49,404 nucleotides of DNA from Rhizobium sp. Q54 (GTDB lineage: Bacteria > Pseudomonadota > Alphaproteobacteria > Rhizobiales > Xanthobacteraceae): positions 1-49,404 of the forward strand of contig CAMBQQ010000020.1 in assembly GCA_945870035.1 (NCBI GenBank), read 5' to 3'. A program made the translations under genes and the position numbers. This document shows, piece after piece, positions 40,409 to 49,404 of the stretch. Each line of letters begins with the position of its first letter. The first letter of the stretch is position 1. The notes beneath the pieces were generated by a model. It saw only the letters and a program-made list of their open reading frames with translations. It had not been told where the DNA came from and made no database searches.

Positions 40409-40966
40409 GTGACCGCATTGCTCTCCACCACCGCCAGACGTTGTATGACCGGCCTTTTCGCACGCGTCGTGTTGCCGGCGCTGGTGCTGGCGGCCCTCAC
40501 TTTTCCGGCGCTGGCCGATTTTAGGCTCTGCAACAACACCGGCAGCCGGGTCGGCGTCGCGCTCGGCTACAAGGATGCCGAAGGCTGGATCACCGAAGGC
40601 TGGTGGAACGTCTCGTCGCGGGCCTGCGATACGCTGCTCCGCGGCGAACTGGTCGCACGATACTATTATATTTATGCTGTAGACTATGACCGTGGCGGCG
40701 AATGGTCCGGCCACGCCTTCATGTGCTCGCGCGAGAAGGAATTCACCATTCGCGGCACCGAGAACTGCCTGGCCCGCGGCTACGACCGCACCGGCTATTT
40801 CGAAGTCGATACCAACGAGCAGCGTTCCTGGACGGTGCAACTGACCGACACCGCCGAACAACCGCCCGACCGCCCGCTGCAATCGCGCACGCCGAGCGGC
40901 CCGTCACGACCGCCATCCAACGCGCCGCAAACGCCGCAGGACGGCAGAGAAGGCTTGAGACGATGA
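40409..40966 (+). CDS. DUF1036 exported protein
   Basis: A protein of up to 185 residues with a signal peptide (VVLPALVLAALTFPALA) and a DUF1036 domain. Visible features are RLCNNTGSRVGVALGYKD, the Trp-rich WITEGWWNVSS, and CSREKEFTIRGTENC with paired Cys. The end, after about residue 150, is a Pro/Ser-rich tail. The family is small, exported and of unknown function. GTG 40409 or ATG 40445 could be the start. Its stop overlaps the pyruvate kinase start (ATGA), so the two are co-translated, a curious pairing of an envelope protein with a glycolytic enzyme. Confidence 0.82.
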   Translation: MTALLSTTARRCMTGLFARVVLPALVLAALTFPALADFRLCNNTGSRVGVALGYKDAEGWITEGWWNVSSRACDTLLRGELVARYYYIYAVDYDRGGEWSGHAFMCSREKEFTIRGTENCLARGYDRTGYFEVDTNEQRSWTVQLTDTAEQPPDRPLQSRTPSGPSRPPSNAPQTPQDGREGLRR

Positions 40967-42396
40967 GACGCCTGCGCCGCGCCAAGATTGTCGCCACTCT
41001 CGGCCCCGCCTCGTCCACTGCGGAGATGATCGGCAAACTGTTCGCCGCCGGCGCCGACGTGTTCCGCATCAATATGAGCCATACCAGCCAGGATCGCATG
41101 CGCGAATTGATCGCCATGATCCGCAGCGTTGAAAACGACAACGGGCGGCCGATCGGCATTCTGTGCGACTTGCAGGGGCCCAAGCTGCGCCTTGGCACCA
41201 TCGCCGGCGGCTCGATCACCGTAAAAAATGGCGACACGGTGGTGCTCGATTCCAATCCGGAGATCGGCGGCGCTGAGCGCATCTATCTGCCGCATCCGGA
41301 AATTCTCGCCGCCGTGCAGGTCGGCCATACTTTGTTGATCGACGACGGTAAGGTGCGCCTCACCGTTACCGCGGTCGAGCCGAAACGCGTCACGACCAAG
41401 GTCGTGATCGGCGGCAAATTGTCCGACCGCAAAGGCGTCAGCGTTCCGGATTCAACCATTCCGCTGTCGGCGCTGGCGGCCAAGGATCTGTCCGATCTCG
41501 AAGCAGCGCTTGAGGCCGGCGTCGATTGGGTGGCGCTGTCCTTCGTGCAGCGGCCGGAAGACGTCGCCGAAGCCAAGAAGCTGACGCGCGGCCGCGCGCT
41601 GCTGATGGCCAAGATCGAAAAGCCGCAGGCCGTGCAGCGGCTCGCCGAAATTCTGGAAATCGCCGACGCCATCATGGTGGCGCGCGGCGACCTCGGCGTC
41701 GAGATGCCGCTGGAGAAAGTCCCCGGCGTGCAAAAGCAGATGACGCGGCTGGGCCGCGCCACCGGCAAGCCGGTGGTGGTGGCGACGCAGATGCTGGAGT
41801 CGATGATCTCGTCGCCGATCCCGACGCGCGCCGAAGTCTCCGACGTCGCCACCGCGATCTATGAAGGCGCCGACGCGGTGATGCTGTCGGCGGAGTCGGC
41901 AGCCGGCCAATTTCCGGTCGAAGCCGTTTCAACCATGAACCGCATCGCCGAAGAAACCGAAAGCGACCCGCTGTATCGCGGCATTTTGAATGCGCAACGT
42001 CCGACGCCGGAAGCAACCGGCGCCGACGCCATTGCCGACGCGGCGCGCCACATCGCCGATACGCTCGATCTGGCGGCGGTGATGTGCTGGACCTCGTCGG
42101 GTTCGACCGGATTGCGCATGGCGCGCGAACGGCCGCGCCCTCCGGTCCTGGCATTGACGCCTAGTCTCTCCACCGGGCGGCGGCTGGCCGTCGCCTGGGG
42201 CGTGCATTCGGTGGTCACCGAAGACGCGCACGATCAGGACGACATGGTCGACCGCGCCTGCCGCATCGCCTTCAAGGAAGGCTTCGCCAAGCCCGGCCAG
42301 CGCGTGATCGTCGTCGCCGGCGTCCCCTTCGGCACGCCGGGCGCGACCAACATGCTGCGCATTGCGTATGTCGGGGCCGACGACAGCGGCGATTGA
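40963..42396 (+). CDS. pyk: Pyruvate kinase
   Basis: A 477-residue enzyme that turns phosphoenolpyruvate and ADP into pyruvate and ATP. The N-terminal KIVATLGPASST and FRINMSHTS, the active-site segment ALLMAKIEKPQAVQRL, the metal-binding MVARGDLGVEMPLEKVPGVQ and the C-terminal allosteric domain are complete. The ATG at 40963 overlaps the DUF1036 stop; AAGG is nine bases upstream. Together with glycerate kinase it forms a lower-glycolysis cluster. Confidence 0.96.
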   Translation: MRRLRRAKIVATLGPASSTAEMIGKLFAAGADVFRINMSHTSQDRMRELIAMIRSVENDNGRPIGILCDLQGPKLRLGTIAGGSITVKNGDTVVLDSNPEIGGAERIYLPHPEILAAVQVGHTLLIDDGKVRLTVTAVEPKRVTTKVVIGGKLSDRKGVSVPDSTIPLSALAAKDLSDLEAALEAGVDWVALSFVQRPEDVAEAKKLTRGRALLMAKIEKPQAVQRLAEILEIADAIMVARGDLGVEMPLEKVPGVQKQMTRLGRATGKPVVVATQMLESMISSPIPTRAEVSDVATAIYEGADAVMLSAESAAGQFPVEAVSTMNRIAEETESDPLYRGILNAQRPTPEATGADAIADAARHIADTLDLAAVMCWTSSGSTGLRMARERPRPPVLALTPSLSTGRRLAVAWGVHSVVTEDAHDQDDMVDRACRIAFKEGFAKPGQRVIVVAGVPFGTPGATNMLRIAYVGADDSGD

Positions 42397-42400
42397 GATC

Positions 42401-42425
42401 GTGCCCTCGCTGAAGCGCGGGGCAC
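42401..42425 (+). terminator. Hairpin after pyk
   Basis: GTGCCC-CGC and GCG-GGGCAC pair around a TGAA loop with a small internal bulge, 4 bases after the stop. There is no T run, so its strength is unclear. Confidence 0.4.
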
Positions 42426-42462
42426 AGTCAAAGCGATAGAGAGAAACGCAGCGGGGGCCAAG

Positions 42463-43443
42463 ATGAGTTCACTAACACCTGTCGATAAAGTCGAGATTCA
42501 GGTTCTCGTCGACAACACCACCGATGGGCTTTCATCGACACCCGCCAATGTCGAAAGCGAATTCGTTTCGCTGACGCGCCGAGGATTGCGGGCGTCTTCC
42601 GGGCGCTGCCTGTGCTGCGCCGTCCATGGCCTCGCCTGCCTGATTACCGTTCAGCGCGGCGACACGCGCCACACCGTTCTGTTCGACAGCGGCCCGGAAG
42701 ATTATGCTTTCGAGCGCAACACCACCCGCCTCGGCGCCGACCTCGGCAAGGTCGAGGCCATTGTGCTGTCGCATGGCCATTGGGACCATTCCGGCGCGAT
42801 GCTGCTGGCGCTCGACGCCATCCGCGCCCGCAATGGCGCCCGCGAGGTGCCCTACTACGCCCACCCCGGCATGTTCCGGACGCGCGGCGTCAAGACGCCG
42901 AATGCCGGCGTACGGCAAATGGACGACGTGCCGAGCATCGCCGACCTGACCGGCCGCGGCGCGCAGGTTATCTCGACGCCCGAGCCGCGAACATTCCTCG
43001 ACGACATGTTCATCGTCGGCGGCGAAATTCCGCGCGTCACGCCGTTCGAACGCGGCATGCCCGGCCAGGTGCGGCGCACCGATGACGGCAAAGGCTGGGA
43101 GCCGGACGAACTTTTGATGGACGAGCGCTGGCTGGGCCTTCACGTCAAGGACAAGGGGCTGGTCGTGTTCAGCGCCTGCTCGCATGCCGGCATCGTCAAC
43201 GTGCTCAGCCATGCGCGCGCAAGCTTCCCGGGCGTTCCTCTCTATGCCGTGATGGGCGGCCTGCATCTGTCCGGCGCCAATGAAGAGATCATCCCGCAGA
43301 CGGTGGATGCGCTGAAAGGCTTCGGTCTCACCACCATCGCCGCCGGACACTGTACCGGATGGCGCGCCATGGCGGCGCTCTCGGCCGCTTTCGGCGACAA
43401 GGTGCTGGCGCCGACGGCTGTCGGCAAACGGTTCACATTCTAA
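42463..43443 (+). CDS. MBL-fold metallo-hydrolase
   Basis: A 326-residue metallo-beta-lactamase fold protein. The metal motif SHGHWDHSG (His 104, His 106, Asp 108, His 109) is intact, and FSACSHAGIVN, YAVMGGLHLSG and AAGHCTGWRA supply the other ligands and the end motif. The N-terminus holds LCCAVHGLACLI, with three Cys. The group is annotated as related to the dihydropterin/RFA-P synthase type, but no reaction can be assigned. The ATG at 42463 follows GGGGGCC. Confidence 0.83.
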   Translation: MSSLTPVDKVEIQVLVDNTTDGLSSTPANVESEFVSLTRRGLRASSGRCLCCAVHGLACLITVQRGDTRHTVLFDSGPEDYAFERNTTRLGADLGKVEAIVLSHGHWDHSGAMLLALDAIRARNGAREVPYYAHPGMFRTRGVKTPNAGVRQMDDVPSIADLTGRGAQVISTPEPRTFLDDMFIVGGEIPRVTPFERGMPGQVRRTDDGKGWEPDELLMDERWLGLHVKDKGLVVFSACSHAGIVNVLSHARASFPGVPLYAVMGGLHLSGANEEIIPQTVDALKGFGLTTIAAGHCTGWRAMAALSAAFGDKVLAPTAVGKRFTF

Positions 43444-43481
43444 TCGGGGCCGAGATAGCGGCGATCAACATCCGTCTCGAG

Positions 43482-44006
43482 TCATTTGCCGGTCTTTTGA
43501 GAACGCCCCCCTCGTTCGACCGCCAGCAGGAGCTTTCGCAGCGATGCGATCAGTGCCGCCATCTCGGTCTTCGACAAGGCGCCCGCCAGTAGATCGCCGT
43601 CCACCTCGAGAACCTCGGCCATCGTCTCCTCGGCGAGGCGCTTGCCGGCCGGCGTCAGACGGACGCGAAGACTGCGGCGATCGGAAGTATCCTTAACACG
43701 GCCGACCAGCCTTCGCCGTTCAAGCGCCGCCAGCACTTTCGTCAGCCCGCCCGAGGAAATCAGAATCGCGCTGTACAGTTCGGTCGGCGTCGCTTCAAAC
43801 GGCGGCGCGGCGCTGCGCAAAGCCGCCAAAACCTCGAATTCGGTGAAGCTCAGGCCATGCCGGGCGGTTTCCCGGCTGGCGTTCTCGAACGCCAGGTCGT
43901 TAAGACGGTAAATGCGCATCATTAACTCGGCCGTCGGCGTGACAGCCTCCGGCCAATTGCGCGCCATGCGGGCCAAAAGGTCCTGGGCGGTCTGCTTCGT
44001 CACCAT
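43482..44006 (-). CDS. MarR-family transcriptional regulator
   Basis: A 174-residue winged-helix regulator. The dimer helix is at the N-terminus. The helix-turn-helix spans about 75-100 (ATPTELYSAILISSGGLTKVLAALERRRLV) and the wing is DTSDRRSLRVRLTPAGKRL. It is divergent from a MacAB-type efflux operon. A 22-bp palindrome in the 119-base gap between the two genes is its probable operator. It probably represses the pump and itself until a ligand binds. Confidence 0.9.
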   Translation of the reverse strand: MVTKQTAQDLLARMARNWPEAVTPTAELMMRIYRLNDLAFENASRETARHGLSFTEFEVLAALRSAAPPFEATPTELYSAILISSGGLTKVLAALERRRLVGRVKDTSDRRSLRVRLTPAGKRLAEETMAEVLEVDGDLLAGALSKTEMAALIASLRKLLLAVERGGRSQKTGK

Positions 44007-44030
44007 GGGTTCGCCATATTCGAGGCCGAG

Positions 44031-44052
44031 GTTATCTTTCTAGAAAGACAAC
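44031..44052. promoter_or_regulatory. 22-bp palindrome, likely MarR operator
   Basis: GTTATCTTTCT followed by AGAAAGACAAC is an inverted repeat with one mismatched pair; its core CTTTCTAGAAAG is perfect. It lies 24 bases upstream of the MarR start and 73 bases before the efflux gene, placed to control both. Confidence 0.65.
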
Positions 44053-44125
44053 TCGGCATAAATCGTTACTTCGGGATTGACCAAAATCAACACGTCCCGC
44101 AGCCCGCGAGCATTCATATCGGCAC

Positions 44126-45397
44126 ATGAACAAACCTATTGAACCGAAAAAGCACGCCGATCTTCAGGCAATTTTGGCCGCATCGGGCGAATCGAGTTGG
44201 ATTCGGCACCGGAGCACAAAATGGGTTGCCGTGGCGCTTGGCGCAATATTGCTTGCTGCGCTGGTCTGGTTTTTCGGCGGCACATCCAACGGAACGAGCT
44301 ACGTCACCGAGCCGGTCACGCGCGGCGGCCTCACCGTCATTGTTACCGCGACCGGCTCGGTGCAGCCGACCAACAAAGTCGATGTCTCCAGCGAATTATC
44401 GGGCACGGTCCGCAAGGTCCTCGTCGACTACAATTCGCCGGTCACGGCCGGTCAGGTGCTTGCGGAGCTGGATACCGCCAAGCTAGCCGCGACGCTCAAC
44501 AGTTCGCGCGCGAAATTGATCGCGGCCCAGGCCAAGGCGGCGGAAGCGGACGTAACCGCCCAGGAAAAGGAGCGCGACCTCGCCCGCAATAAGGTACTGG
44601 CCAGCACACAGGCCGTATCGGCCCGCGACCACGACCAGGCCCTGGCGGCGCGCGATCGCGCCGTCACGTCTTTGGCGAGCGCGCGCGCCGACGTCACCGT
44701 CGCCGAGGCGGATGTGCAGATCAACGAGACCAACCTGGCCAAAGCCTCCATCATCTCGCCCATCAATGGTGTCGTGCTGACGCGCAGTATCGATCCAGGC
44801 TCGACCGTTGCGTCATCGCTCTCGGCGCCGGTGTTGTTTTCCATCGCCGAAGACCTCAAGCAGATGGAGTTGCGCGTTGACGTCGACGAAGCCGACGTCG
44901 GCAAGGTCCGCGCCGGTCAAAGCGCCACTTTCGGCGTCGACGCCTTTCCCGACCGCAAATTCCCCGCCACCATTCGCGTCATACGCTACACCTCCGAAAC
45001 GACGCAAGGCGTCGTCACCTACAAGGCGGTGCTGACGATCGACAACTCCGAACTCTTGCTGCGCCCGGGCATGACGGCGACGGCGGAGATCAAGGTCACC
45101 GAAGTCAAGGACGCGCTGCTCATCCCCAACGCCAGCCTGCGCTATGCGCCACCGGCGACCGCGACGACGGCCAGCCGAAGCTTGCTGAGCAGGCTGATGC
45201 CGGGTCCGCCGGCGTTTCGCGCGGCGGCGCCGCGTGAGGGCGCCGGGCAAAACCGGACGGTGTCGGTGTTGCGCAACGGCGAGCCGGCACAGGTCAAAAT
45301 CGTCATCGGGTCGAGCGACGGCAAACGGACCGAAGTGCAAAGCGGAGACCTGCAAGAAGGCCAGGCGGTGATTGTCGATCAGACGACCGGCAAGTGA
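44126..45397 (+). CDS. MacA-like periplasmic adaptor (HlyD family)
   Basis: A 423-residue membrane-fusion protein. One N-terminal membrane anchor (VAVALGAILLAALVWFFG, about 34-51) is followed by lipoyl halves and a helical hairpin (about 120-190, rich in Ala/Asp/Lys repeats), then the beta-barrel and membrane-proximal parts. SGTVRKVLVDYNSPVTAGQ is the first lipoyl half and SIISPINGVVLTR the second. It would link the ATPase-permease pair to an outer-membrane channel, which is not encoded here. Confidence 0.9.
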   Translation: MNKPIEPKKHADLQAILAASGESSWIRHRSTKWVAVALGAILLAALVWFFGGTSNGTSYVTEPVTRGGLTVIVTATGSVQPTNKVDVSSELSGTVRKVLVDYNSPVTAGQVLAELDTAKLAATLNSSRAKLIAAQAKAAEADVTAQEKERDLARNKVLASTQAVSARDHDQALAARDRAVTSLASARADVTVAEADVQINETNLAKASIISPINGVVLTRSIDPGSTVASSLSAPVLFSIAEDLKQMELRVDVDEADVGKVRAGQSATFGVDAFPDRKFPATIRVIRYTSETTQGVVTYKAVLTIDNSELLLRPGMTATAEIKVTEVKDALLIPNASLRYAPPATATTASRSLLSRLMPGPPAFRAAAPREGAGQNRTVSVLRNGEPAQVKIVIGSSDGKRTEVQSGDLQEGQAVIVDQTTGK

Positions 45398-45407
45398 GGC
45401 ACGCACC

Positions 45408-46124
45408 GTGACAGATGCCGAATCCAATCCGCTGCTCATCCAGTTCCGTTCGGTCAGCAAGATCTACGGCAGCGGCGTAGCAGCCGTCCACGCCATGAAC
45501 AATGTCGATCTTACAATTGAGGATGGCGAGTTCGTCGCGATCATGGGACCGTCCGGCTCCGGCAAATCGACCGCCATGAACATTCTCGGCTGTCTCGACA
45601 CGCCGACCTCCGGCGACTACCTGTTTAAGGGTATCGAGGTTGGCCGGCTGCCGCGCAATCAGCGCGCGCTCATTCGCCGGCATCTGCTCGGTTTCGTGTT
45701 CCAGGGCTTCAATCTGCTCGCCCGCACCACGGCGCTGGAGAACGTCGAACTGCCGTTGATCTACCGCGGCCTGCCGGTTGCTGAGCGGCAAAAGCTCGCT
45801 GCGCGCGCCCTCGACCGGGTCGGGCTTTCCGGCCGCGGCCATCACACTTCCGCCGAACTGTCCGGTGGCCAGCAGCAGCGCGTCGCAATCGCGCGCGCCA
45901 TCGTGACCGATCCCGAGGTGCTGCTTGCCGACGAACCGACCGGCAACCTCGACACCAAGACCAGCCGCGAAATCATGGACCTGGTGACGAGCCTCAACCA
46001 GGATCAGCGCATGACCGTCGTGATGGTCACGCACGAGACGGACATCGCCGCTTACGCGCGACGTATCATCCGCTTCGTCGACGGCCGGATCGACAGCGAC
46101 GTTCGCAATCAGCAGGCCGCGTGA
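45408..46124 (+). CDS. MacB-type ABC exporter ATPase subunit
   Basis: A 238-residue ATPase. Walker A is GPSGSGKST, the signature [15 protein letters not shown], Walker [13 protein letters not shown], and the switch His VTHET. This is the LolD/FtsE/MacB group. The GTG at 45408 follows GTGAGG. Its stop overlaps the permease start (TGATG), so both are made together. Unlike E. coli MacB, ATPase and permease are separate proteins. Confidence 0.92.
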   Translation: MTDAESNPLLIQFRSVSKIYGSGVAAVHAMNNVDLTIEDGEFVAIMGPSGSGKSTAMNILGCLDTPTSGDYLFKGIEVGRLPRNQRALIRRHLLGFVFQGFNLLARTTALENVELPLIYRGLPVAERQKLAARALDRVGLSGRGHHTSAELSGGQQQRVAIARAIVTDPEVLLADEPTGNLDTKTSREIMDLVTSLNQDQRMTVVMVTHETDIAAYARRIIRFVDGRIDSDVRNQQAA

Positions 46125-47329
46125 TGCTGTTCGAAGCGATCAGGCTCGCGCTCAAGACGATCCAGCGCAACCCGCTGCGGTCGTTTCTCACCTTGCTCGG
46201 TATCGTCATCGGCGTCGGCGCCGTCATCGCCATGGTAACGATCGGCAACGGCACCACCGCCAAGGTCACGGCGGACCTGGCCAAGCTCGGCTCCAATCTG
46301 TTGTCCGTGCAGCCCGGACAGTTCGGGCCGGGGCGCGCGAGTTCGAGCGCCAAGTCCTTCAATGCGCGCGACATCGACGCCATGAAGGCCCAGCTCAGTG
46401 GAGTGAAAGCGGTGGCGCCAGTCGCGCAGAAATCCGTCACCGTCATCTACGGCACCGAGAGCCGCAGCACCACTGTGACGGGAAGCGACAACGCGTACTT
46501 CATCACCCAGGACTGGCTCGTGAAGACGGGACGGCAGTTTTTCGACAACGAAATCCGCGGCGGTCGCGCCGCCTGTATCGTCGGCACGACGTTGCGCGAC
46601 AAGCTGTTCGGTCAGGCCGACCCGCTCGGCCGCAACATTCGCGTCGGCAATGTGTCCTGCGAGGTGATCGGTGTCTTGGAAACCAAGGGCCAGTCGAGCT
46701 TCGGCACCGATCAGGACGACATCGTTCTGATGCCGCTGCGGACGTTTCAGCGGCGCCTTGCCGGCAGCACCGACATCGGCCGGATCATGGTGTCGGCCAA
46801 AGACGGCGTCGAAACCGCGAAAGTGCAAGCCGACATCGAGCGCATCTTGCGCGAGCGCCGCAACATCACCGCAGGCAAGGACGACGACTTTTCCGTCCGC
46901 GACATGAAGCAGATCGCACAGGCGACGGCCGGCACCACCGCGATGCTGACCGCCCTGCTCGGCGCGGTGGCCGCGGTAAGCCTTCTGGTCGGCCGCATCG
47001 GCATCATGAATATCATGCTGGTGTCGGTGACCGAGCGCACGCGCGAGATCGGCATCAGGCTGGCGATTGGAGCCCTGGAGCGGCAGGTGATGTCGCAGTT
47101 CCTGATCGAAGCGATGGTGTTGTCGCTGGTCGGCGGGGTGTCCGGAATCCTGCTCGGGCTGGGACTCGCTTGGGCGGCAACCGTTGCGCTGCACGTTCCG
47201 TTCACTGTCGACCCGCAGATCGTCATCGTAGCCTTCGCTTTCTCCGCGCTGGTGGGCATCGTGTTCGGCTATTTCCCCGCCCGCAGCGCGGCGCGCCTAG
47301 ACCCGATCGAAGCCTTGCGGCATGAATAG
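46124..47329 (+). CDS. MacB-type ABC exporter permease subunit
   Basis: A 401-residue permease. One membrane helix near the N-terminus ([18 protein letters not shown]) is followed by a large periplasmic domain (MacB_PCD, about 45-245) and three C-terminal helices. The conserved coupling segment reads [24 protein letters not shown]; the usual Gly after VG is an Arg here. The protein likely drives mechanotransmission export with the upstream ATPase and adaptor. The ATG at 46124 overlaps the ATPase stop. Confidence 0.9.
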   Translation: MLFEAIRLALKTIQRNPLRSFLTLLGIVIGVGAVIAMVTIGNGTTAKVTADLAKLGSNLLSVQPGQFGPGRASSSAKSFNARDIDAMKAQLSGVKAVAPVAQKSVTVIYGTESRSTTVTGSDNAYFITQDWLVKTGRQFFDNEIRGGRAACIVGTTLRDKLFGQADPLGRNIRVGNVSCEVIGVLETKGQSSFGTDQDDIVLMPLRTFQRRLAGSTDIGRIMVSAKDGVETAKVQADIERILRERRNITAGKDDDFSVRDMKQIAQATAGTTAMLTALLGAVAAVSLLVGRIGIMNIMLVSVTERTREIGIRLAIGALERQVMSQFLIEAMVLSLVGGVSGILLGLGLAWAATVALHVPFTVDPQIVIVAFAFSALVGIVFGYFPARSAARLDPIEALRHE

Positions 47330-47421
47330 CTTGACCGTGCCGGCCTCACACCACCGTCCGAGACAGCAGGCACGCATCGGCTATAGTGGCGGCGCGCGCA
47401 CGGACGCGCGCGGGAGCCCCG

Positions 47422-49230
47422 ATGGCATCGACGATCAATATCGAGGCCTATAGCGACGCGCTGGTCGTGCTGGCGACGGCCGGCGTCGTCGTGCCTGTGG
47501 TGCGCCGCCTCGGCATCAGCCCGGTGCTGGGGTATCTCGCCGCCGGCGCCCTGCTCGGCCCGCTCGGTCTCGGCTCGCTGATCGGCGCTGTTCCGTTCCT
47601 GTACTGGATCACCGTGGTCGACGCCAAGAACGTCGCGGGCATCGCCGAGCTTGGCGTCGTCTTCCTGCTGTTCCTGATCGGCATGGAATTGTCGTTCGAA
47701 CGCCTGAAGGCCATGCGCCGTCTGGTGTTCGGCCTCGGCAGCCTTCAGATCGTGCTGTCAACGGTGGCAATCGGCTTCATCGCATACTGGGCCGGCAACA
47801 AGCCCGGCGTTGCGATCATCCTCGGCGCCTGTCTGGCGTTGTCGTCAACCGCGATCGTCATCGAGATTCTGTCCCACCAAGGCCGCTTGTCGACGACGGT
47901 TGGGCGCGCCAGTTTCTCTGTGCTGCTGGCGCAGGATTTGGCGGTGATCCCCATCCTGCTGTTTGTGTCGATCCTCGGCGCCGCCAATGGCGGCGGCTCG
48001 GTCGTCACGACGCTCGTGTTGGCACTCACAAACGCCGTCCTCGGCGTCGCGGCGATTTTCATCGTCAGCCGCCTGCTGCTCCGCCCGCTGTTCCGCATGG
48101 TCGCCGCCACCGGCTCCACCGAACTGTTCGTGGCGACCGCTTTGTTCGTCGTCATCGGCAGCGGCGTTGCCGCCGCGCTGGCAGGCCTGTCGATGGCGCT
48201 CGGCGGCTTCATTGCCGGCCTGGTGCTGGCCGAAACCGAATTCCGCAAGGCCATCGAGACCACCATCGCGCCGTTCAAGGGATTACTGCTCGGGCTGTTC
48301 TTCTTCACCGTCGGCATGAACATCGACTTCCGCGAACTGGCGCGCGATCCGTTCTGGCTGTTTGCGTCTGTCGCCGGGCTGATCTTTATCAAGGCGGTTT
48401 TACTGACCGGCCTGTGCCGTCTATACCGCCTGTCCTGGCCGACCAGCATCGAAACCGGATTACTGCTCGGTCCCGGCGGCGAATTCGCTTTCGTCAGCGT
48501 TGGCATGGCGACCGCGCTCGGCCTGATCGAATGGACGGTGGCGAGTTTCATTCTCGCTGTCACCTCGATCACGATGGCGCTCATTCCAGCCATGTCGCAT
48601 ATGGCGCGGCGCATCGCGCCTAAATTCGCCGAGGCCAAGATCCTCGATCCGGAACTCTCGGTGCCGCCGGCGAACGCGAGCGAGCATGCCATCGTGATTG
48701 GCTACGGTCGCGTCGGCCAGGTCGTCTGCGCCTTGCTCGACCGGCACGAAATTCGCTACCTCGCGGTCGACAACAATGCGGGCGCGGTTCCCGACCAGAG
48801 GCGCAATGGCCGCGAGGTCTACTACGGCGACGCCGGCAATCCGGATTTTCTCAGAAGCTGCGGCGTGATGAATGCGAAAGCCGTCATCGTTACTGTCGCC
48901 GCGCCGGAAGCCATCGACGACATCGTCGCGCAGGTGCGCGCGTTGCGCGGCGACATCGTCATCGTGTCGCGCGCACGCGATGCCGCGCATGCGCGTCACC
49001 TCTATGCCATCGGCGTCACCGACGCCGTGCCGGAAACGATCGAAGCCAGCCTGCAACTTTCGGAAGCCGCGTTGTTCGGCCTCGGCCGGCCGAGCGGCCT
49101 GGTCATCGCCTCGATCCACGAGAAGCGCGACGAGTTCCGCCGCGAATTACAGCAGGCGGCGGGCAAGGTTCAGGCGGACAATACCCACGCGGTCCGCCGC
49201 AAGACGCGGCCTGCGACAACGAAACCTTGA
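47422..49230 (+). CDS. Kef-type monovalent cation:proton antiporter
   Basis: A 602-residue CPA2 transporter. Residues about 1-390 form roughly twelve membrane helices (Na_H_Exchanger), including ALSSTAIVIEILSHQG and LLAQDLAVIPILLF with the cation-site acidic residue. A TrkA-N regulatory domain follows (about 425-540), with IVIGYGRVGQVVCALLD as the NAD(H)-binding Rossmann loop. The C-terminal end is Arg/Lys-rich. It may export K+ or Na+. Start ATG 47422 with GGGAG upstream. No KefF/KefG partner is adjacent. Confidence 0.9.
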   Translation: MASTINIEAYSDALVVLATAGVVVPVVRRLGISPVLGYLAAGALLGPLGLGSLIGAVPFLYWITVVDAKNVAGIAELGVVFLLFLIGMELSFERLKAMRRLVFGLGSLQIVLSTVAIGFIAYWAGNKPGVAIILGACLALSSTAIVIEILSHQGRLSTTVGRASFSVLLAQDLAVIPILLFVSILGAANGGGSVVTTLVLALTNAVLGVAAIFIVSRLLLRPLFRMVAATGSTELFVATALFVVIGSGVAAALAGLSMALGGFIAGLVLAETEFRKAIETTIAPFKGLLLGLFFFTVGMNIDFRELARDPFWLFASVAGLIFIKAVLLTGLCRLYRLSWPTSIETGLLLGPGGEFAFVSVGMATALGLIEWTVASFILAVTSITMALIPAMSHMARRIAPKFAEAKILDPELSVPPANASEHAIVIGYGRVGQVVCALLDRHEIRYLAVDNNAGAVPDQRRNGREVYYGDAGNPDFLRSCGVMNAKAVIVTVAAPEAIDDIVAQVRALRGDIVIVSRARDAAHARHLYAIGVTDAVPETIEASLQLSEAALFGLGRPSGLVIASIHEKRDEFRRELQQAAGKVQADNTHAVRRKTRPATTKP

Positions 49231-49336
49231 GGTATCGCGGAACCTTTCGCGCATGAATGGGCACCTCGAAAAATAGCATGCCCCTCGGCCCCGTGCGAGT
49301 CTGCTGCCCTGACGGCATGATTCTAGGAGACTGACG

Positions 49337-49404
49337 ATGGGGCAGCTCGGATTTTTCGATGCGGATAATCGGCTGGCGGCACTATCGGCGAAAGGCGATC
49401 CGCT
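49337..49404 (+). CDS. IS5-family transposase, N-terminal fragment
   Basis: The ATG at 49337, with AGGAGA seven bases upstream, opens a frame MGQLGFFDADNRLAALSAKG that runs off the window. This opening is typical of IS5-family transposases (a FFD...L...GDPL head). Only 22 complete codons are visible, so the subgroup and completeness cannot be told. The gap 49231-49336 before it may contain the element's left terminal repeat, but no matching end can be checked. Confidence 0.6.
   Translation, partial: MGQLGFFDADNRLAALSAKGDP

Noticed and set aside
1..49404. tRNA, rRNA or CRISPR features
   Set aside because: No tRNA-like cloverleaf, rRNA segment or regularly spaced direct repeats were seen on either strand.

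Overview
The window is about 49.4 kb of GC-rich DNA from a free-living alphaproteobacterium. It is most likely a member of Hyphomicrobiales (Rhizobiales) near Xanthobacteraceae or Nitrobacteraceae. This rests on gene content: a GapR (DUF2312) protein, paired DUF465 proteins beside purEK, a three-gene proton-pumping transhydrogenase, an aa3-type oxidase subunit IV, Omp25-like barrel domains, an HWE kinase, and dispersed palindromic repeats of the kind found in this order. No rRNA, tRNA or CRISPR array was recognised. No gene-free stretch exceeds about 300 bases.

Layout. 1-511: 3' end of an IS3-family element, cut by the window edge. 669-5164: two acyl-CoA synthetases (propionyl-CoA type and DmdB-like) on either side of a TauE/SafE exporter. 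5186-9552: a very large multi-barrel outer-membrane protein, a crotonase and a small exported protein. 9661-12898: two DUF465 proteins, a GGDEF diguanylate cyclase and purE-purK. 12908-15501: a GST, a 2-oxoglutarate hydroxylase-like protein, ribosomal protein S21 and a membrane-anchored alpha/beta hydrolase that shares a terminator with S21. 15709-17648: a PAS-HWE histidine kinase and a formyltransferase-like protein. 17652-20973: the pntA1-pntA2-pntB transhydrogenase and cytochrome oxidase subunit IV. 21071-26097: an ABC1 kinase-like protein, a Doc/AbrB toxin-antitoxin pair behind a 45-bp palindromic operator, an M3 oligopeptidase and an XRE regulator with an unknown partner. 26209-33206: a small membrane protein, TerC, a sigma-54 response regulator, and a peptidoglycan pair made of an L,D-transpeptidase and a MepK-like peptidase. 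33218-38781: GapR, DUF1244 and a branched-chain amino acid (liv) ABC operon whose binding-protein gene carries a one-base frameshift. 39052-43443: glycerate kinase, DUF1036, pyruvate kinase and an MBL-fold hydrolase. 43482-49230: a MarR regulator divergent from a MacAB-type efflux operon, then a Kef-type antiporter. 49337-49404: the first codons of an IS5-family transposase, cut by the window edge.

Most of the content is core metabolism and envelope biology. The most unusual protein is the roughly 980-residue outer-membrane protein at 5186-8122. It joins three Omp25-like barrels to a fourth barrel that resembles omptin proteases and keeps both omptin active-site pairs (DxD and DxH). Other points worth attention are the livK frameshift, the toxin-antitoxin operator, a LivM-LivG fusion with a non-canonical ABC signature, compound palindromic repeats inside operons, and repeats or terminators that supply stop codons.
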